Shown here: piece by piece, positions 1-9,480 of the stretch
How the letters are laid out: each line of letters starts with the position of its first letter
Numbering within the stretch: the stretch's first letter is position 1
Source: Algimonas arctica
Lineage (GTDB): Bacteria > Pseudomonadota > Alphaproteobacteria > Caulobacterales > Maricaulaceae
DNA length: 64,000 bases
Assembly: GCF_014652695.1 (NCBI RefSeq)
Contig: NZ_BMZH01000004.1
Location: 100,619-164,618, forward strand
Direction of reading: 5' to 3'
The notes under the pieces: generated by a model
Databases searched by the model: none
What the model was told of the DNA's origin: nothing
What the model saw: only the letters and a program-made list of their open reading frames with translations
Program-made: the position numbers and the translations under genes

Positions 1-714
1 GATGTGCGCCTGTCAGATTTAGATTCCAAATTCAGTGACAGCGAAGAGCAACCTTTCCTCCGGTTTAAAGTGCGGCTGAAACGCGAAATCGTGACGCTCG
101 GAGTCGACGGCACGGACCCAAACAAGCAGGTCGGCACTTATGTTGATCCGGATCAATGGAACGCCGTCATCAGCGATCCCAACACGGTCGTTATCGACAC
201 GCGCAACAGCTACGAAATCGGGGTTGGGACTTTCGCAGGCGCAATCGACCCTGCAACCGAATCCTTCCGAGATTTCCCAACATGGGTTCAGCAAAACCGC
301 GTACAGCTTGAAGGCAAGCGCGTCGCGATGTTCTGCACCGGCGGCATTCGTTGCGAAAAAGCCTCCTCCTACATGCTCTCCGAAGGCTTCCCGGATGTGA
401 TGCACCTCAAGGGTGGCATACTCAAATATCTCGAAACACAGCCCGAACAGAGCAGCCTGTGGCAGGGTGATTGCTTTGTGTTTGATCAGCGGGTCGCCGT
501 GGGTCACGGCCTCTCGGAAACGGATTGGACCCAGTGTTTTGCCTGTCGAACACCGCTATCACCAGAAGATTGCCAATCGGCCCATTATGTCACAGGCGTC
601 TCTTGTCCTCACTGCTTTAAGCCAGACACGGACGTCACGCGATTTGAGGAGCGTCAGCGCCAGATAGACCTCGCCAAAAAACGCGATGAACCACACCTCG
701 GCCGTAAGGGGTGA
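1..714 (+). CDS. trhO: tRNA uridine hydroxylase TrhO, C-terminal part (cut by window edge)
   Basis: Rhodanese-family protein of the TrhO/YceA (UPF0176) type, which in other bacteria performs the oxygen-dependent hydroxylation of U34 in tRNA. The reading frame is open at base 1, so the N-terminal domain lies outside the window and the GTG at 4 is not a real start. About 237 residues are seen. They include the family linker with [12 protein letters not shown], then a rhodanese domain with [16 protein letters not shown] and the catalytic-loop cysteine in [14 protein letters not shown] Cys-rich tail follows (CFACRTPL, then CPHC). Its stop overlaps the GTG start of the next gene, so the two are probably cotranscribed. 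Confidence 0.9.
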   Translation, partial: DVRLSDLDSKFSDSEEQPFLRFKVRLKREIVTLGVDGTDPNKQVGTYVDPDQWNAVISDPNTVVIDTRNSYEIGVGTFAGAIDPATESFRDFPTWVQQNRVQLEGKRVAMFCTGGIRCEKASSYMLSEGFPDVMHLKGGILKYLETQPEQSSLWQGDCFVFDQRVAVGHGLSETDWTQCFACRTPLSPEDCQSAHYVTGVSCPHCFKPDTDVTRFEERQRQIDLAKKRDEPHLGRKG

Positions 715-1346
715 GCCTGCCGACCCTCTATTCATTCCGACGCTGCCCCTTTGCCATGCGCGCCCGGATGGCATTAGATGTTGCTGGCATGACCGTCGAA
801 CATCGCGAAGTACTTTTACGCGACAAACCGACAGCGATGTTGGCAGCGTCACCCAAAGGAACCGTTCCCGTCTTAGTGACAGAGACAGGTGTTCTTGATG
901 AGAGTCTCGACATCATGAATTGGGCACTGACCCAGCACGACCCTGAGGGTTGGTTAGCTGACGGACAACAAGACAGAATAGACGCGGAAAAATTTTTGAC
1001 CGCCTTTAAAAACAAGCTCGACCGCTATAAATATGCCAGCCGCTATGATCCGTCCGTTACGCGCGGTACAGTTGATACAGATTACCGCGAGGCTGCCTTG
1101 GGTCAATTGTTAGACCTCGCCTTGCCCCTCGCAACCACAGAGTTCTTACGCGGAGACCGCCCTCGCCTGATAGATGTCGCGACCTTTCCTTTCGTGCGTC
1201 AGTTCGCAGCCGTTGAGCCCGCATGGTGGACGGCAACTGCCCCGTCTGAATTGATCCGTTGGTTGAATAAATGGCTGCAATCAGAGCGGTTCAAACGAAT
1301 CATGGTCAAATATCCCGTTTGGGAAGAGGTCTTGCCAATAGGTTAA
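711..1346 (+). CDS. Glutathione S-transferase family protein
   Basis: 211 residues with a thioredoxin-fold N-terminal domain: [17 protein letters not shown] carries the cysteine at the usual GST active-site position, and KGTVPVLV is the cis-Pro region before [11 protein letters not shown]. An all-helical C-terminal domain follows. Such proteins conjugate or reduce substrates with glutathione in the cytosol; the substrate cannot be told. The start is a GTG overlapping the upstream TGA by three bases, which implies translational coupling with trhO. Confidence 0.85.
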   Translation: MSLPTLYSFRRCPFAMRARMALDVAGMTVEHREVLLRDKPTAMLAASPKGTVPVLVTETGVLDESLDIMNWALTQHDPEGWLADGQQDRIDAEKFLTAFKNKLDRYKYASRYDPSVTRGTVDTDYREAALGQLLDLALPLATTEFLRGDRPRLIDVATFPFVRQFAAVEPAWWTATAPSELIRWLNKWLQSERFKRIMVKYPVWEEVLPIG

Positions 1347-1449
1347 TGTTCACCGCTAATCTTGGTTATCAACACGCGACTTACGCCATAAACTTGTCAC
1401 GCCTGCGAAATTGCTTAGCGGTTGCCTTAAGAGATTCGTAGGATTTTAA

Positions 1450-1983
1450 ATGGCTTTCGCCGACGACAGATGTATCCGGCCCCTCCCAAGCCTCAAGGCG
1501 GTCTCCACCGTGCGCGCTAATCCGATCGAAACATTTGTTCGCATCGCGACGGCTGAGAACTACGCCTATGAATGTATTGGCGAGAATGAAGTCCATGTCA
1601 GCCTGACAGGCCTGTGGTGCGATCACGATTTATCCTTATCGTGGAATACGGCGGATGAACAGTTGTCACTCTTCATCCTGTTTGACGGAAAAGTTCCTGG
1701 TGGACGCACCGATTCAATTTGCCGCCTCCTCTCACTCTTGAACGAACAGCTGAGCGCCGGCCATTTCGACTTTTGGCAACGTAACAGTACGCTCGTGTAT
1801 CGCCATGCCGTCTCCTTGCGCGGGGGCGCGAAAATCGGAATTGATCAGGCTCTTGACCTCATGAGCCAAGCCTTGGACGCGGCCGAACGGGGCTACCCTG
1901 CCGCCCAATATGTCATTTGGGCGGGGAAAACACCCGAAGACGCGCTTGCAGAAGCCCTTGTCGATATAGCTTCACATGGCTAA
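1450..1983 (+). CDS. YbjN domain-containing protein
   Basis: 177 residues matching the YbjN family, whose members adopt a type III secretion chaperone-like fold and have no agreed enzymatic role. The core runs from about residue 22 (NPIETFVRIATAENYAYE) through a beta-rich middle to a long C-terminal helix. ATG at 1450 has a good AGGA six bases upstream. It ends nine bases before proC, and a ybjN-like gene next to proC is a recurring arrangement in alphaproteobacteria, so a shared operon is likely. Confidence 0.75.
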   Translation: MAFADDRCIRPLPSLKAVSTVRANPIETFVRIATAENYAYECIGENEVHVSLTGLWCDHDLSLSWNTADEQLSLFILFDGKVPGGRTDSICRLLSLLNEQLSAGHFDFWQRNSTLVYRHAVSLRGGAKIGIDQALDLMSQALDAAERGYPAAQYVIWAGKTPEDALAEALVDIASHG

Positions 1984-1992
1984 CTAGACCCT

Positions 1993-2802
1993 ATGGCCCA
2001 AACTTACCTCATCGTTGGCGCGGGCAATATGGGCGGGGCCTTGCTCTCTGGTTGGTTGAAAAGCTCTCTCGTCAATGCCCGAAATCTTGCCATAATCGAT
2101 CCCAACCCCGGCATAGAAGCCGTTTACGCGATTGAACGGGGCGCCAAGCACCTCGCTGACTTCGACGGCATTCCTCGGAACACAAAAACGATTCTACTCG
2201 CCGTCAAACCGCAAATGTTCCCGCAAATGCGGCGCCAATTGGCCGAAGCCCTTGGCGAAGATGTTCTCATCATTTCCATTATGGCGGGCATATCAACCCA
2301 AGCTCTGAAAGATGCGTTCCCCGGCGCCGATATTGTACGCGCTATGCCCAATACGCCCGCCGCAATCGGCAAAGGCGTCACCGCTTTTACCGCCGACCCC
2401 GCGCTTAAGTCAGAAAAAGTTGAGGCGATAAAAACACTTTTAGGGGCGACCGGTAAAGTCATCCGAATTGAGACCGACGAACAGATCAACGCTGTAACCG
2501 CCGTGTCTGGATCAGGTCCGGCCTATATTTTTAACCTCTGCGAAGCCCTCGCCAAAGCCGCACAATCTATTGGCTTGCCGCCGGACGTAGCCGCACAACT
2601 GGCCCGTGAAACGATTATCGGCGCGAGCGCATTACTCGAAGCGTCTGACCAATCCCCAACAGAATTGCGCGAAGCCGTCACCTCACCCGGTGGAACAACT
2701 CAAGCGGCACTCGATGTTTTGATGGCCGACGACGGACAAGGCCAACTGATGCGCCGGGCTGTCGTCGCAGCGCTCGCCCGCGCGCGCGAATTTTCTGAAT
2801 AG
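1993..2802 (+). CDS. proC: Pyrroline-5-carboxylate reductase
   Basis: 269 residues, normal for ProC, the last step of proline synthesis (NAD(P)H-dependent reduction of 1-pyrroline-5-carboxylate). The N-terminal Rossmann motif VGAGNMGGALLSGWL is clear. AVKPQMF, RAMPNTPAAIGKG and the C-terminal signature beginning TAVSGSGPAYIF and ending ELREAVTSPGGTT are all intact. Its 3' end converges with the sensor kinase gene with only nine bases between. Confidence 0.97.
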   Translation: MAQTYLIVGAGNMGGALLSGWLKSSLVNARNLAIIDPNPGIEAVYAIERGAKHLADFDGIPRNTKTILLAVKPQMFPQMRRQLAEALGEDVLIISIMAGISTQALKDAFPGADIVRAMPNTPAAIGKGVTAFTADPALKSEKVEAIKTLLGATGKVIRIETDEQINAVTAVSGSGPAYIFNLCEALAKAAQSIGLPPDVAAQLARETIIGASALLEASDQSPTELREAVTSPGGTTQAALDVLMADDGQGQLMRRAVVAALARAREFSE

Positions 2803-2811
2803 CGGCAGCGA

Positions 2812-4113
2812 CTATCGCGGCAATTGGATTGTCGCACGAAGCCCGCCCTCTGGGCTATCATCCAGCTTTAGCCGTCCCCCGTGAACTTGGGCAATATCGC
2901 GCGCGACCGCCAAACCGAGCCCAACGCCTTCAATATTTTGCGTCCGCGCTTCGTCCAGCCTCGCAAAGGGACGTAAGACTTCTTCGCGCATATGTTCGGG
3001 GATACCGTCACCCGCATCATCAATATGAATCTGCACGTGACTATCTGTCATCTCTAGAACGACCTTAGGTTCGCCGGCATATTTGCGCGCATTTTGGATC
3101 AAGTTCATAAGGGCCCGTCGCAATTGTTGTGGACGCGCTTCGATCTCGACCGGACCCGCAACCGTCGCTTGAATTTCTTCCGTGGCCGCAATCCCAATAA
3201 CGAAATCGCCTAAATCTAAATCCTCTGGTGTGCCTTGTCCGGCCCCATGGGCGAAATCAAGGTAGGCCGAAAGCATCGCCTCCATCTCGTCCAAATCCCG
3301 CTTGGCATGGGCAATATCCTCTTTCGTTTCGGCCATAGAGAGCGCCAACTTTAACCGCGTCAGCGGTGTGCGCAGATCATGACTGACCCCCGCCAACATC
3401 AAGGTGCGTTGGTCTAAATGACGCCGAATTCTCTGCCGCATCTTGAGGAAGGATTGCCCCGCGCGACGAACCTCGGCCGCGCCGTGGGGTTTAAACGCGC
3501 CGATATCTTGACCTTTACCAAACGCATCCGCCGCATCTGCAAGTTCGCGGATCGGGATGCTTTGCCGACGAATGTAAAGTACGGAGACAAGTGTCAGAAG
3601 GATCGTCGCCGTGACAAGCCAGAATATGAAGACAAATCCGGTCGGCGCGAAAACCCGATCCCGCGCGGCATAGAATTGTAACACGCCTTCATTAACCTGC
3701 ACGCGAATATCAATGTGGTGTGGGTAGCGAGTTGTGTCGAACCAAAACGGCAAATCGATCGCATTGGACAAAGCCCGCCCAATCGTCTTGTCCAGAACAG
3801 AGAAAAAATTGCGCCGTCTCGCAGTCGGCAACGTTTCGCCCGGTTTAAGCCGAACCGAGAGTTGCATATCAGGGCGCAGAAGTGCGTCTAACGCGTCGGC
3901 ATTAGCCACTGTCGGGTCACGGCTATAAAGCTGCGTCGCCACGGCGACATCGGCGGCCACGGACTCGGTCAGATTCGCCGTCACAGTCGCCCAATGCGCA
4001 TTGAAGAAAATATACGCGACGATCATCTGCATCACGATAATCGGCAGAATAATGATTAACACACTCCGCCCAAAAATTGATTTGGGGGCGATTTGGCGCA
4101 GGGTTAGCGCCAT
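2812..4113 (-). CDS. EnvZ-type sensor histidine kinase
   Basis: 433-residue membrane kinase. Two transmembrane segments (about residues 15-36 and 155-177) bracket a periplasmic region of roughly 120 residues. A HAMP region, an H-box with the phosphoacceptor His (AGVSHDLRTPLTRLKLAL), and a HATPase domain with NLIQNARKY, DAGDGIPE and GVGLGLAVARDIAQVHGG follow. The pairing and layout resemble EnvZ/OmpR; the stimulus is unknown. It lies directly downstream of its response regulator gene, with one base between them. Confidence 0.93.
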   Translation of the reverse strand: MALTLRQIAPKSIFGRSVLIIILPIIVMQMIVAYIFFNAHWATVTANLTESVAADVAVATQLYSRDPTVANADALDALLRPDMQLSVRLKPGETLPTARRRNFFSVLDKTIGRALSNAIDLPFWFDTTRYPHHIDIRVQVNEGVLQFYAARDRVFAPTGFVFIFWLVTATILLTLVSVLYIRRQSIPIRELADAADAFGKGQDIGAFKPHGAAEVRRAGQSFLKMRQRIRRHLDQRTLMLAGVSHDLRTPLTRLKLALSMAETKEDIAHAKRDLDEMEAMLSAYLDFAHGAGQGTPEDLDLGDFVIGIAATEEIQATVAGPVEIEARPQQLRRALMNLIQNARKYAGEPKVVLEMTDSHVQIHIDDAGDGIPEHMREEVLRPFARLDEARTQNIEGVGLGLAVARDIAQVHGGRLKLDDSPEGGLRATIQLPR

Positions 4114-4114
4114 C

Positions 4115-4828
4115 TCAGTGCTCAGACTCCGGTTCCGCGACGAGGCGGTAGCCCTTGCCCCGTACGGTCAGCAGATAGCACGGCTCTGACGGATTTTCTT
4201 CCAGTTTACGGCGAAGTCGGGTCATCTGCACATCCACCGCGCGTTCGCTTTCCCCGTTGACGTTTTCCGACAGAACATAGCGAGACACTGTACCGCCGCC
4301 TTGGCGCGCCAAGAGGTCGAGCAGCGTGGTTTCGCTCGTCGTCAATCGAACAACTTCCCCACGGCGGGTCAAAACGCTTTGCTTCAGATCGTAAACGAGT
4401 TCCCCGAAGCTAATCTTGTCGCTGACCGTTTTACGGCCCGTGCGTCGGAAAATCGCATCCATACGGAGCAATAATTCCTCTGGTTCGAACGGTTTTGGTA
4501 GATAATCATCCGCCCCCGCCTTAAGCCCTCTGATCCGGTGGGCCGGATCGCCAAGCGCAGTGAGCAAAATCACGGGAATATCGCTATAGCCACGCAAATC
4601 CGCGACGAGGCTAACGCCGTCCTCACCGGGCATCATGACATCAACGATCAGCAGATCATATTCGATACCCGCCATCTTTGCGCGCGCGTCCGCAGCATTT
4701 TTCGCGGACGACACACGATAGCCTGCCCGGCCCAAATAACGCGAGAGTAGATCGCGAATCCGATCATCATCGTCTATTACAAGGACGTGTGTGTCGCTGC
4801 GGTCGAGATATGTTGCTTGCTGTTCCAA
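4115..4828 (-). CDS. OmpR-family response regulator
   Basis: Receiver domain with the acidic pair in VLVIDDDDRIRDLL, phospho-acceptor Asp in LLIVDVMMPGEDG and the conserved Lys in DDYLPKPFEPEEL. A winged-helix DNA-binding domain ends in QMTRLRRKLEENP and LTVRGKGYRLV. The frame extends upstream to 4876, but I chose the TTG at 4828 (237 residues). AAGGA sits seven bases before it, and the longer N-terminus would add residues unlike the family. It is transcribed ahead of the sensor kinase and divergently from ilvE. Confidence 0.93.
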   Translation of the reverse strand: MEQQATYLDRSDTHVLVIDDDDRIRDLLSRYLGRAGYRVSSAKNAADARAKMAGIEYDLLIVDVMMPGEDGVSLVADLRGYSDIPVILLTALGDPAHRIRGLKAGADDYLPKPFEPEELLLRMDAIFRRTGRKTVSDKISFGELVYDLKQSVLTRRGEVVRLTTSETTLLDLLARQGGGTVSRYVLSENVNGESERAVDVQMTRLRRKLEENPSEPCYLLTVRGKGYRLVAEPESEH

Positions 4829-4911
4829 ATAATATTCCTTCAAAGCTCTTATGACGGTTGACTTAGCGCGCTCCAAGTCAAGAATGCGACAGGTTAACGG
4901 AGAATCCCCAA

Positions 4912-5790
4912 ATGTTGGAAAAACCCTATCACGATCGCGACGGCCATATCTGGGTCGATGGCGAGTTCGTCGACTGGCGCGATGCGAAAGTGCATGTCCT
5001 CACTCACTCACTGCATTACGGTTCAGCCGTATTTGAAGGCAATCGCGCCTATGACGGTAAAATTTTCCGGCTCTCGGATCATTCGGTCCGTCTGAAAAAC
5101 TCTGCCGAATTACTCGGTTATGAAATCCCCTATACGGTTGAACAAATCGATCAGGCCTGCCGCGACACGCTCGCGAAATCAGGCCTGAGCGACGCCTATG
5201 TTCGCCCTGTCGCTTGGCGCGGGTCGGAAATGATGGGAGTAGCGTCCAAAAACAACATCATCCATCTCGCCGTGGCGACATGGCATTGGGGCAATTATTT
5301 CCCCGATAAGATGAAAGGCATTCGCCTGATGATATCGGACTGGAAACGCCCCGCCCCCGATACAATTCCGTGCAAATCCAAAGCAGCAGGTCTGTATATG
5401 ATCTGCACCATGGCCAAGGACAAAGCCGTCGCAACGGGGTGGGATGATGCGTTGATGTATGATTATCGTGGCCGTGTCGCGGAATGTACGGGCGCGCATA
5501 TTTTCTTTGTCCGTGACGGAGAACTCCACACCCCCACAAATGACATTCTGCTTGAAGGCCTGACCTACGACACCGTGATCAAGCTGGCCAAGAAGCGTGG
5601 CATCACCGTCCATCGCCGGGATATCTACCCCAGCGAAATTCCCCATTTCCAAGGCTGTTTCGTGGTTGGCACCGCGGCTGAAGTGACGCCCGTGCGGGAC
5701 ATTGACGGCAATCAATTCACTGTCTGCGATACGATCAAGAGCCTCGCTGCTGATTATGATGCGCTGGTTCGCGGCAAAATCACGCTTTAA
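4912..5790 (+). CDS. ilvE: Branched-chain amino acid aminotransferase
   Basis: 292-residue class IV PLP aminotransferase, which interconverts branched-chain amino acids and their 2-oxo acids. Visible motifs are THSLHYGSAVFEGNRAY at the N-terminus, the PLP lysine region PCKSKAAGLY, and VAECTGAHIFFVRDGELHTP. The C-terminal PLP-phosphate region is GCFVVGTAAEVTPV. A GGAG nine bases upstream supports the ATG at 4912. A family relative (D-amino acid aminotransferase) is less likely given EGNRAY and the length. Confidence 0.95.
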   Translation: MLEKPYHDRDGHIWVDGEFVDWRDAKVHVLTHSLHYGSAVFEGNRAYDGKIFRLSDHSVRLKNSAELLGYEIPYTVEQIDQACRDTLAKSGLSDAYVRPVAWRGSEMMGVASKNNIIHLAVATWHWGNYFPDKMKGIRLMISDWKRPAPDTIPCKSKAAGLYMICTMAKDKAVATGWDDALMYDYRGRVAECTGAHIFFVRDGELHTPTNDILLEGLTYDTVIKLAKKRGITVHRRDIYPSEIPHFQGCFVVGTAAEVTPVRDIDGNQFTVCDTIKSLAADYDALVRGKITL

Positions 5791-5804
5791 ACTTAAGGCA
5801 TAAT

Positions 5805-5826
5805 CCGACGCCCAACCGGGCGTCGG
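5805..5826 (+). terminator. Hairpin after ilvE
   Basis: CCGACGCCC, loop AACC, then GGGCGTCGG: a nine-base-pair perfect stem 14 bases after the ilvE stop. There is no T tract, so it may be an mRNA 3'-end stabiliser rather than a classical intrinsic terminator. Confidence 0.6.
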
Positions 5827-5966
5827 AGCCGCGACAAACGCCTGTTTCGTGACATGACACTAGCGTGGACGCTCCCCCGGACCGATGACCGTTATCACCG
5901 TCGGATCAGGGAACTGTTTGAGATTTAGAACGTTGGATGAGTTCAAGATCATAAACAGAGTTCATT

Positions 5967-6284
5967 ATGAAAACCGTCGCCATCATCGCAGCATTATTCA
6001 GCGTTTTCGCTGGGTCGTCAGTCGTCTACGCTGATCAAGCGGGATTATCTGTAAGACACCTCGCGACGACAAATGCGTCAGAGTTTCCAGACCATTTTGT
6101 CACAAAACCCGTAACATCAATCATGCCGGGCATCGTTGTCTATCAAGACAATGGAACCCGCTTGGGCGCTGTTAGAGCGGTCATTCACAACAACACAGTC
6201 GTGAATAAAATTTATATCGGCACATCAGAATACTCCGCCGATGCTATCACGATTGAGAATGGCCGCGCGATTTACAGAGCGTAG
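5967..6284 (+). CDS. Small exported protein of unknown function
   Basis: 105 residues beginning MKTVAIIAALFSVFAGSS and a likely Sec cleavage after VVYA. The mature part is about 80 residues without cysteines. Its second half, GTRLGAVRAVIHNNTVVNK, has the look of a short beta-barrel such as a PRC-like domain, but this is only an impression. It sits alone between the ilvE hairpin and the sufA fragment. No function can be assigned. Confidence 0.6.
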   Translation: MKTVAIIAALFSVFAGSSVVYADQAGLSVRHLATTNASEFPDHFVTKPVTSIMPGIVVYQDNGTRLGAVRAVIHNNTVVNKIYIGTSEYSADAITIENGRAIYRA

Positions 6285-6337
6285 GTACGTCGCTCATCGT
6301 GGTGTTTTTAGGCGATATAGAAACGCCTTTAAACGCC

Positions 6338-6466
6338 TCAGCCTAGCACGGGCACAATCGTGACGCTTTCGCCATAACCGCAGGCATCAGTCTGGTTCGG
6401 GTTTCGGAAGGTAAACTTGCTATGCAGTAGCGTCGTTTCGTGATCGACAGCCGCCAAAAGTTGCAC
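6338..6466 (-). pseudogene. Detached 3' end of a sufA-like gene
   Basis: The minus strand encodes HETTLLHSKFTFRNPNQTD and the rest of the SufA C-terminus up to a stop at 6338-6340. It matches the end of the intact sufA at 7355-7738. Over roughly 115 aligned bases I count about 14 differences, most of them silent. Within the last 34 residues only two differ, one of which turns the second ligand Cys of the CGC motif into Tyr (CGYG). Homology fades near 6460-6466, just before the hydrolase gene. It cannot make a functional A-type carrier. Confidence 0.85.
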
Positions 6467-6495
6467 AGTTGGCACGGCCCCCATATGCGTGTGCA

Positions 6496-7305
6496 ATGGA
6501 AAAATTTTTACTATCAGCAATACTGATAACGCTTGCCTCTTGTAATTCGTCCGTCTCGCAGACTGCATTCGTCAATGATGTAACGCTTGATTATATCATT
6601 CGAGGAGATGGACCCCCGCTCTACCTTTTGCATGGCGGGATGGAATCTCGGGACAGTTTCGATCAACAAGTACATGAGCTTTCTAAGACGTTCACAATTG
6701 TCGCGCTGGATAGCCGTGAGCAAGGACGGAGCAGTCGTGCGGATACACAAATTTCCTATACTCTCATGTCAAAGGATGTCGTCGCCCTTGCAAAACATTT
6801 AGGCCATGATCGTATCTCAATCATGGGTTTAAGCGATGGAGGTGTAACCGCCCTCACCACAGCCATGAACAATCCAAATTTCGTCGATAAGTTAGTCTTG
6901 CTTGGCGCAAACTATCATTTTGAGTCCTATCCCGAGGCGACACGCAGTTTTATCGCAAACTATAAATGGGACGGAAACACCAACCCAAATGGCTATCCCG
7001 GAAATTTCATCGAGCACTATTTGACAGGGCAGGATGACTTAACTGAATTTGGGGACTTACTCGAAGAGATGTCAATCATGTGGACGACAAGCCCAACCTT
7101 CACCATTTCTGACCTCGGAACAGTCCAAGCAAAGACGCTCATCATTAACGGCGACCGTGAGGATATGGGGCTAGACCACGCATTATCGCTCTATAATGCG
7201 TTGCCAAATGCTCAGTTATTTATTGTTCCGAATGGGACACACTATGCTTTGGCGGAAAAGCCAGAGCTTATAAATTCAGTCACATTAGAATTCTTAAATC
7301 AATAA
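6496..7305 (+). CDS. Alpha/beta-hydrolase lipoprotein, probably acquired
   Basis: 269 residues starting MEKFLLSAILITLASCNSS, a lipoprotein signal with lipobox LASC. The hydrolase fold shows oxyanion motif LLHGGMES, a nucleophile elbow IMGLSDGGVT (Ser), an Asp near INGDREDMG and His in PNGTHYALAEKP. Substrate unknown. A longer frame from 6469 is possible, but the lipoprotein start is more convincing. By eye it is AT-richer than its neighbours, and it is the only plus-strand gene wedged between two copies of the sufA 3' end, which points to import. Confidence 0.82.
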   Translation: MEKFLLSAILITLASCNSSVSQTAFVNDVTLDYIIRGDGPPLYLLHGGMESRDSFDQQVHELSKTFTIVALDSREQGRSSRADTQISYTLMSKDVVALAKHLGHDRISIMGLSDGGVTALTTAMNNPNFVDKLVLLGANYHFESYPEATRSFIANYKWDGNTNPNGYPGNFIEHYLTGQDDLTEFGDLLEEMSIMWTTSPTFTISDLGTVQAKTLIINGDREDMGLDHALSLYNALPNAQLFIVPNGTHYALAEKPELINSVTLEFLNQ

Positions 7306-7354
7306 TCATTTGCGTTGCTGGGGATTGCTAACGCGACCTGACACTATCTCTGCC

Positions 7355-7738
7355 TCAGCCGAGCGCAGGCACAATCGTGACACTTTCACCGCAACCGCAG
7401 GCATCTGTCTGATTCGGGTTCCGGAAAGTGAACTTGCTATGCAGCAGCGTCGTTTCGTGATCGACGGTCGCGCCCAAAATGAACAAGACAGCTTTGGCAT
7501 CGACGACAATTTTAACGCCTTTGTCTTCGACAACTTCGTCAAATTTGGCCGGCTCGGAAACGTAATCCATCATATATTCCATGCCCGCGCAGCCACCATT
7601 TTTGACGCCAACACGCAGAAAGCCTTCGCCGCGTTCCGCCAAAATTTCGCGCACCTGATCGGCGGCGGCATCCGTGAGTGTGACCAGCTTGGGTCGGGCA
7701 CGGCGGCTTTCAGATATCATACGATCTTTCAGGCTCAT
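7355..7738 (-). CDS. sufA: A-type Fe-S cluster carrier SufA/IscA family
   Basis: 127 residues. The three cluster-ligand cysteines are present: one in KNGGCAGMEY and two in DACGCGESV at the C-terminus. A-type carriers pass Fe-S clusters from the SufBCD scaffold to apo-proteins. I chose the ATG at 7738 (MSLKDRM), which overlaps the sufT stop as ATGA. It is the last gene of the long suf operon, and its 3' end is duplicated at 6338-6466. Confidence 0.93.
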   Translation of the reverse strand: MSLKDRMISESRRARPKLVTLTDAAADQVREILAERGEGFLRVGVKNGGCAGMEYMMDYVSEPAKFDEVVEDKGVKIVVDAKAVLFILGATVDHETTLLHSKFTFRNPNQTDACGCGESVTIVPALG

Positions 7739-8232
7739 AGCATGTTCAAATCTAGTCGAGCTTCTTCGCTCATCCGGTCTGGGGTCCACGGCGGGTCAAA
7801 CACCATCGAGACTTCGACACGGCGGATACCGTCTACGCGCTGACAGGCTTCTTGTACCCACACAGGCATTTCGCCAGCCACGGGACAACCTGGCGCGGTG
7901 AGCGTCATATCGACCAGCAATGTTCTGTCGTCTTCCAGCTCAACTTTATAGATTAAGCCTAGCTCATAAATATCCGTTGGAATTTCCGGGTCGTAAACCG
8001 TTTTGATCTGCTCAACCACATCATGGGTAATCCGCGCGATTTCAGCATCTGTCGGTGCCGTTACGGGCGCACCGGAAACGTCCATAATATCCCGGTCGGG
8101 CGTGACGGCCACGGGCGGGTTCTTTGCAGGTGTCTGATCCTCATGGGCACGCTTTGTCTCCGGCACATAGCCGGGGATTTGCGAATTTGCCATAGCTTCG
8201 GCTTGGCGGGCTCTGTCTGTTACATTGTCCAT
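7735..8232 (-). CDS. sufT: SufT, DUF59/MIP18 family Fe-S assembly factor
   Basis: 165 residues. The first 65 or so are polar and probably disordered. The DUF59 domain follows with KTVYDPEIPTDIYELGLIY and the conserved cysteine in TLTAPGCPVAGEMP. MIP18-type proteins assist cluster maturation or delivery. An alternative TTG start lies four codons upstream. The 3' end overlaps sufA, and it is 28 bases downstream of sufS. Confidence 0.9.
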   Translation of the reverse strand: MDNVTDRARQAEAMANSQIPGYVPETKRAHEDQTPAKNPPVAVTPDRDIMDVSGAPVTAPTDAEIARITHDVVEQIKTVYDPEIPTDIYELGLIYKVELEDDRTLLVDMTLTAPGCPVAGEMPVWVQEACQRVDGIRRVEVSMVFDPPWTPDRMSEEARLDLNML

Positions 8233-8259
8233 TATAAGATCCAATATAGGGTGTTTTGA

Positions 8260-9480
8260 TCAGCCAAGGAAGAGCGCCGCCTTTTTCACTGCAGTGACGA
8301 AGCGTTCGGCCTCATCCAGCGTGTTGTAAATGCCAAAGCTCGCCCGCACGGTTGAGTGCACATCTAAGCGTTTCATCAGTGGTTGCGTACAATGTTGCCC
8401 GGCGCGCACAGCGACGCCGTATTTATCCAGTATTTGCGCCATATCATGAGCATGGGCACCCTGTAGATTGAATGCCAGCACAGGGCCTTTGTTCGCCGCT
8501 TCGCCGAAAATTTGCACACTATTGATATCGCGCAATCCGTCCCGCGCCGCATGATAACACGCCATTTCGTGTTGATGCACGTCCGCCATGTCATACTGCG
8601 AATACCAGTTAATCGCGGCACCGAGGCCGATGGCTTCCAAGATCGGCGGCGTGCCGGCTTCAAATTTCGCCGGTGCCTCGGCATATGTGACCCTGTCGAG
8701 GTAGACATCTTCGATCATCTCGCCCCCACCATTGAACGGCTGCATTTTCTCGAAAATATCAGACGTGCCGTAGAGCGCGCCGATGGCCGTGGGGCCATAG
8801 AGTTTGTGCCCTGTCATGGCGTAGAGATCGACGCCGAGCGCCTGTACATCGACGTCCATATGCACTGCGGCTTGTGTGCCGTCCGATATCATCACCGCGC
8901 CCGCCGCCTTGGCCCAACGCGCGATTTCTGCGATGTCATTGACCGTTCCAAGAACGTTGGACATGTGGACCACGGAGACAATTTTTGTTTTTATTCCAAT
9001 GGTTTCTCGGAACACCTTCATGTCCAATGTCCCGTCCGGCAGAACCGGAATGAACTTTAGAACCGCGCCATAACGTTCGCGCAGGAAGTGCCACGGCACG
9101 ATGTTGGAATGATGTTCCATCTCGGTCAGGACGATCTCGTCACCCGGCTGGATCATGTGCGCGAGGCCATAGGCGCAGAGGTTTAAGGCCTCCGTCGCGC
9201 CGCGCGTGAAGACGATGTTGTCCGATGAAGGCGCATTCAGAAACGTCGCGACAGACGACCGTGCCGCTTCAAACGCTTCGGTTGTCTCATTCGCCAGCGT
9301 GTGGAGGCCCCGATGCACATTGGCGTAAGCTGAGCGCGTCTGCCCGACCATTGCCTCCATCACTGCATCCGGCTTCTGCGCCGAGGCGGCATTGTCGAGA
9401 TAGGCCAGCGGATAACCGTTTATCTCACGGGTGAGAATCGGGAATTGGGCGCGAATTTTTTGGACGTCGAACGCGCTCAT
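8260..9480 (-). CDS. sufS: Cysteine desulfurase SufS
   Basis: 406-residue class V PLP aminotransferase fold, which removes sulfur from cysteine for SufBCD. The N-terminal region has GYPLAYLDNAASAQKP, the PLP lysine is in AMTGHKLYGPTAIG and the catalytic cysteine in RAGQHCTQPLM. These mark it as the SufS (group II) type, unlike the second desulfurase at 14926-16038. The start is ATG at 9480, overlapping the stop of the small membrane gene. Confidence 0.96.
   Translation of the reverse strand: MSAFDVQKIRAQFPILTREINGYPLAYLDNAASAQKPDAVMEAMVGQTRSAYANVHRGLHTLANETTEAFEAARSSVATFLNAPSSDNIVFTRGATEALNLCAYGLAHMIQPGDEIVLTEMEHHSNIVPWHFLRERYGAVLKFIPVLPDGTLDMKVFRETIGIKTKIVSVVHMSNVLGTVNDIAEIARWAKAAGAVMISDGTQAAVHMDVDVQALGVDLYAMTGHKLYGPTAIGALYGTSDIFEKMQPFNGGGEMIEDVYLDRVTYAEAPAKFEAGTPPILEAIGLGAAINWYSQYDMADVHQHEMACYHAARDGLRDINSVQIFGEAANKGPVLAFNLQGAHAHDMAQILDKYGVAVRAGQHCTQPLMKRLDVHSTVRASFGIYNTLDEAERFVTAVKKAALFLG

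Noticed and set aside
6335..7357. The hydrolase region as an insertion sequence
   Set aside because: No transposase, no terminal inverted repeats; the flanking similarity is sufA coding sequence.
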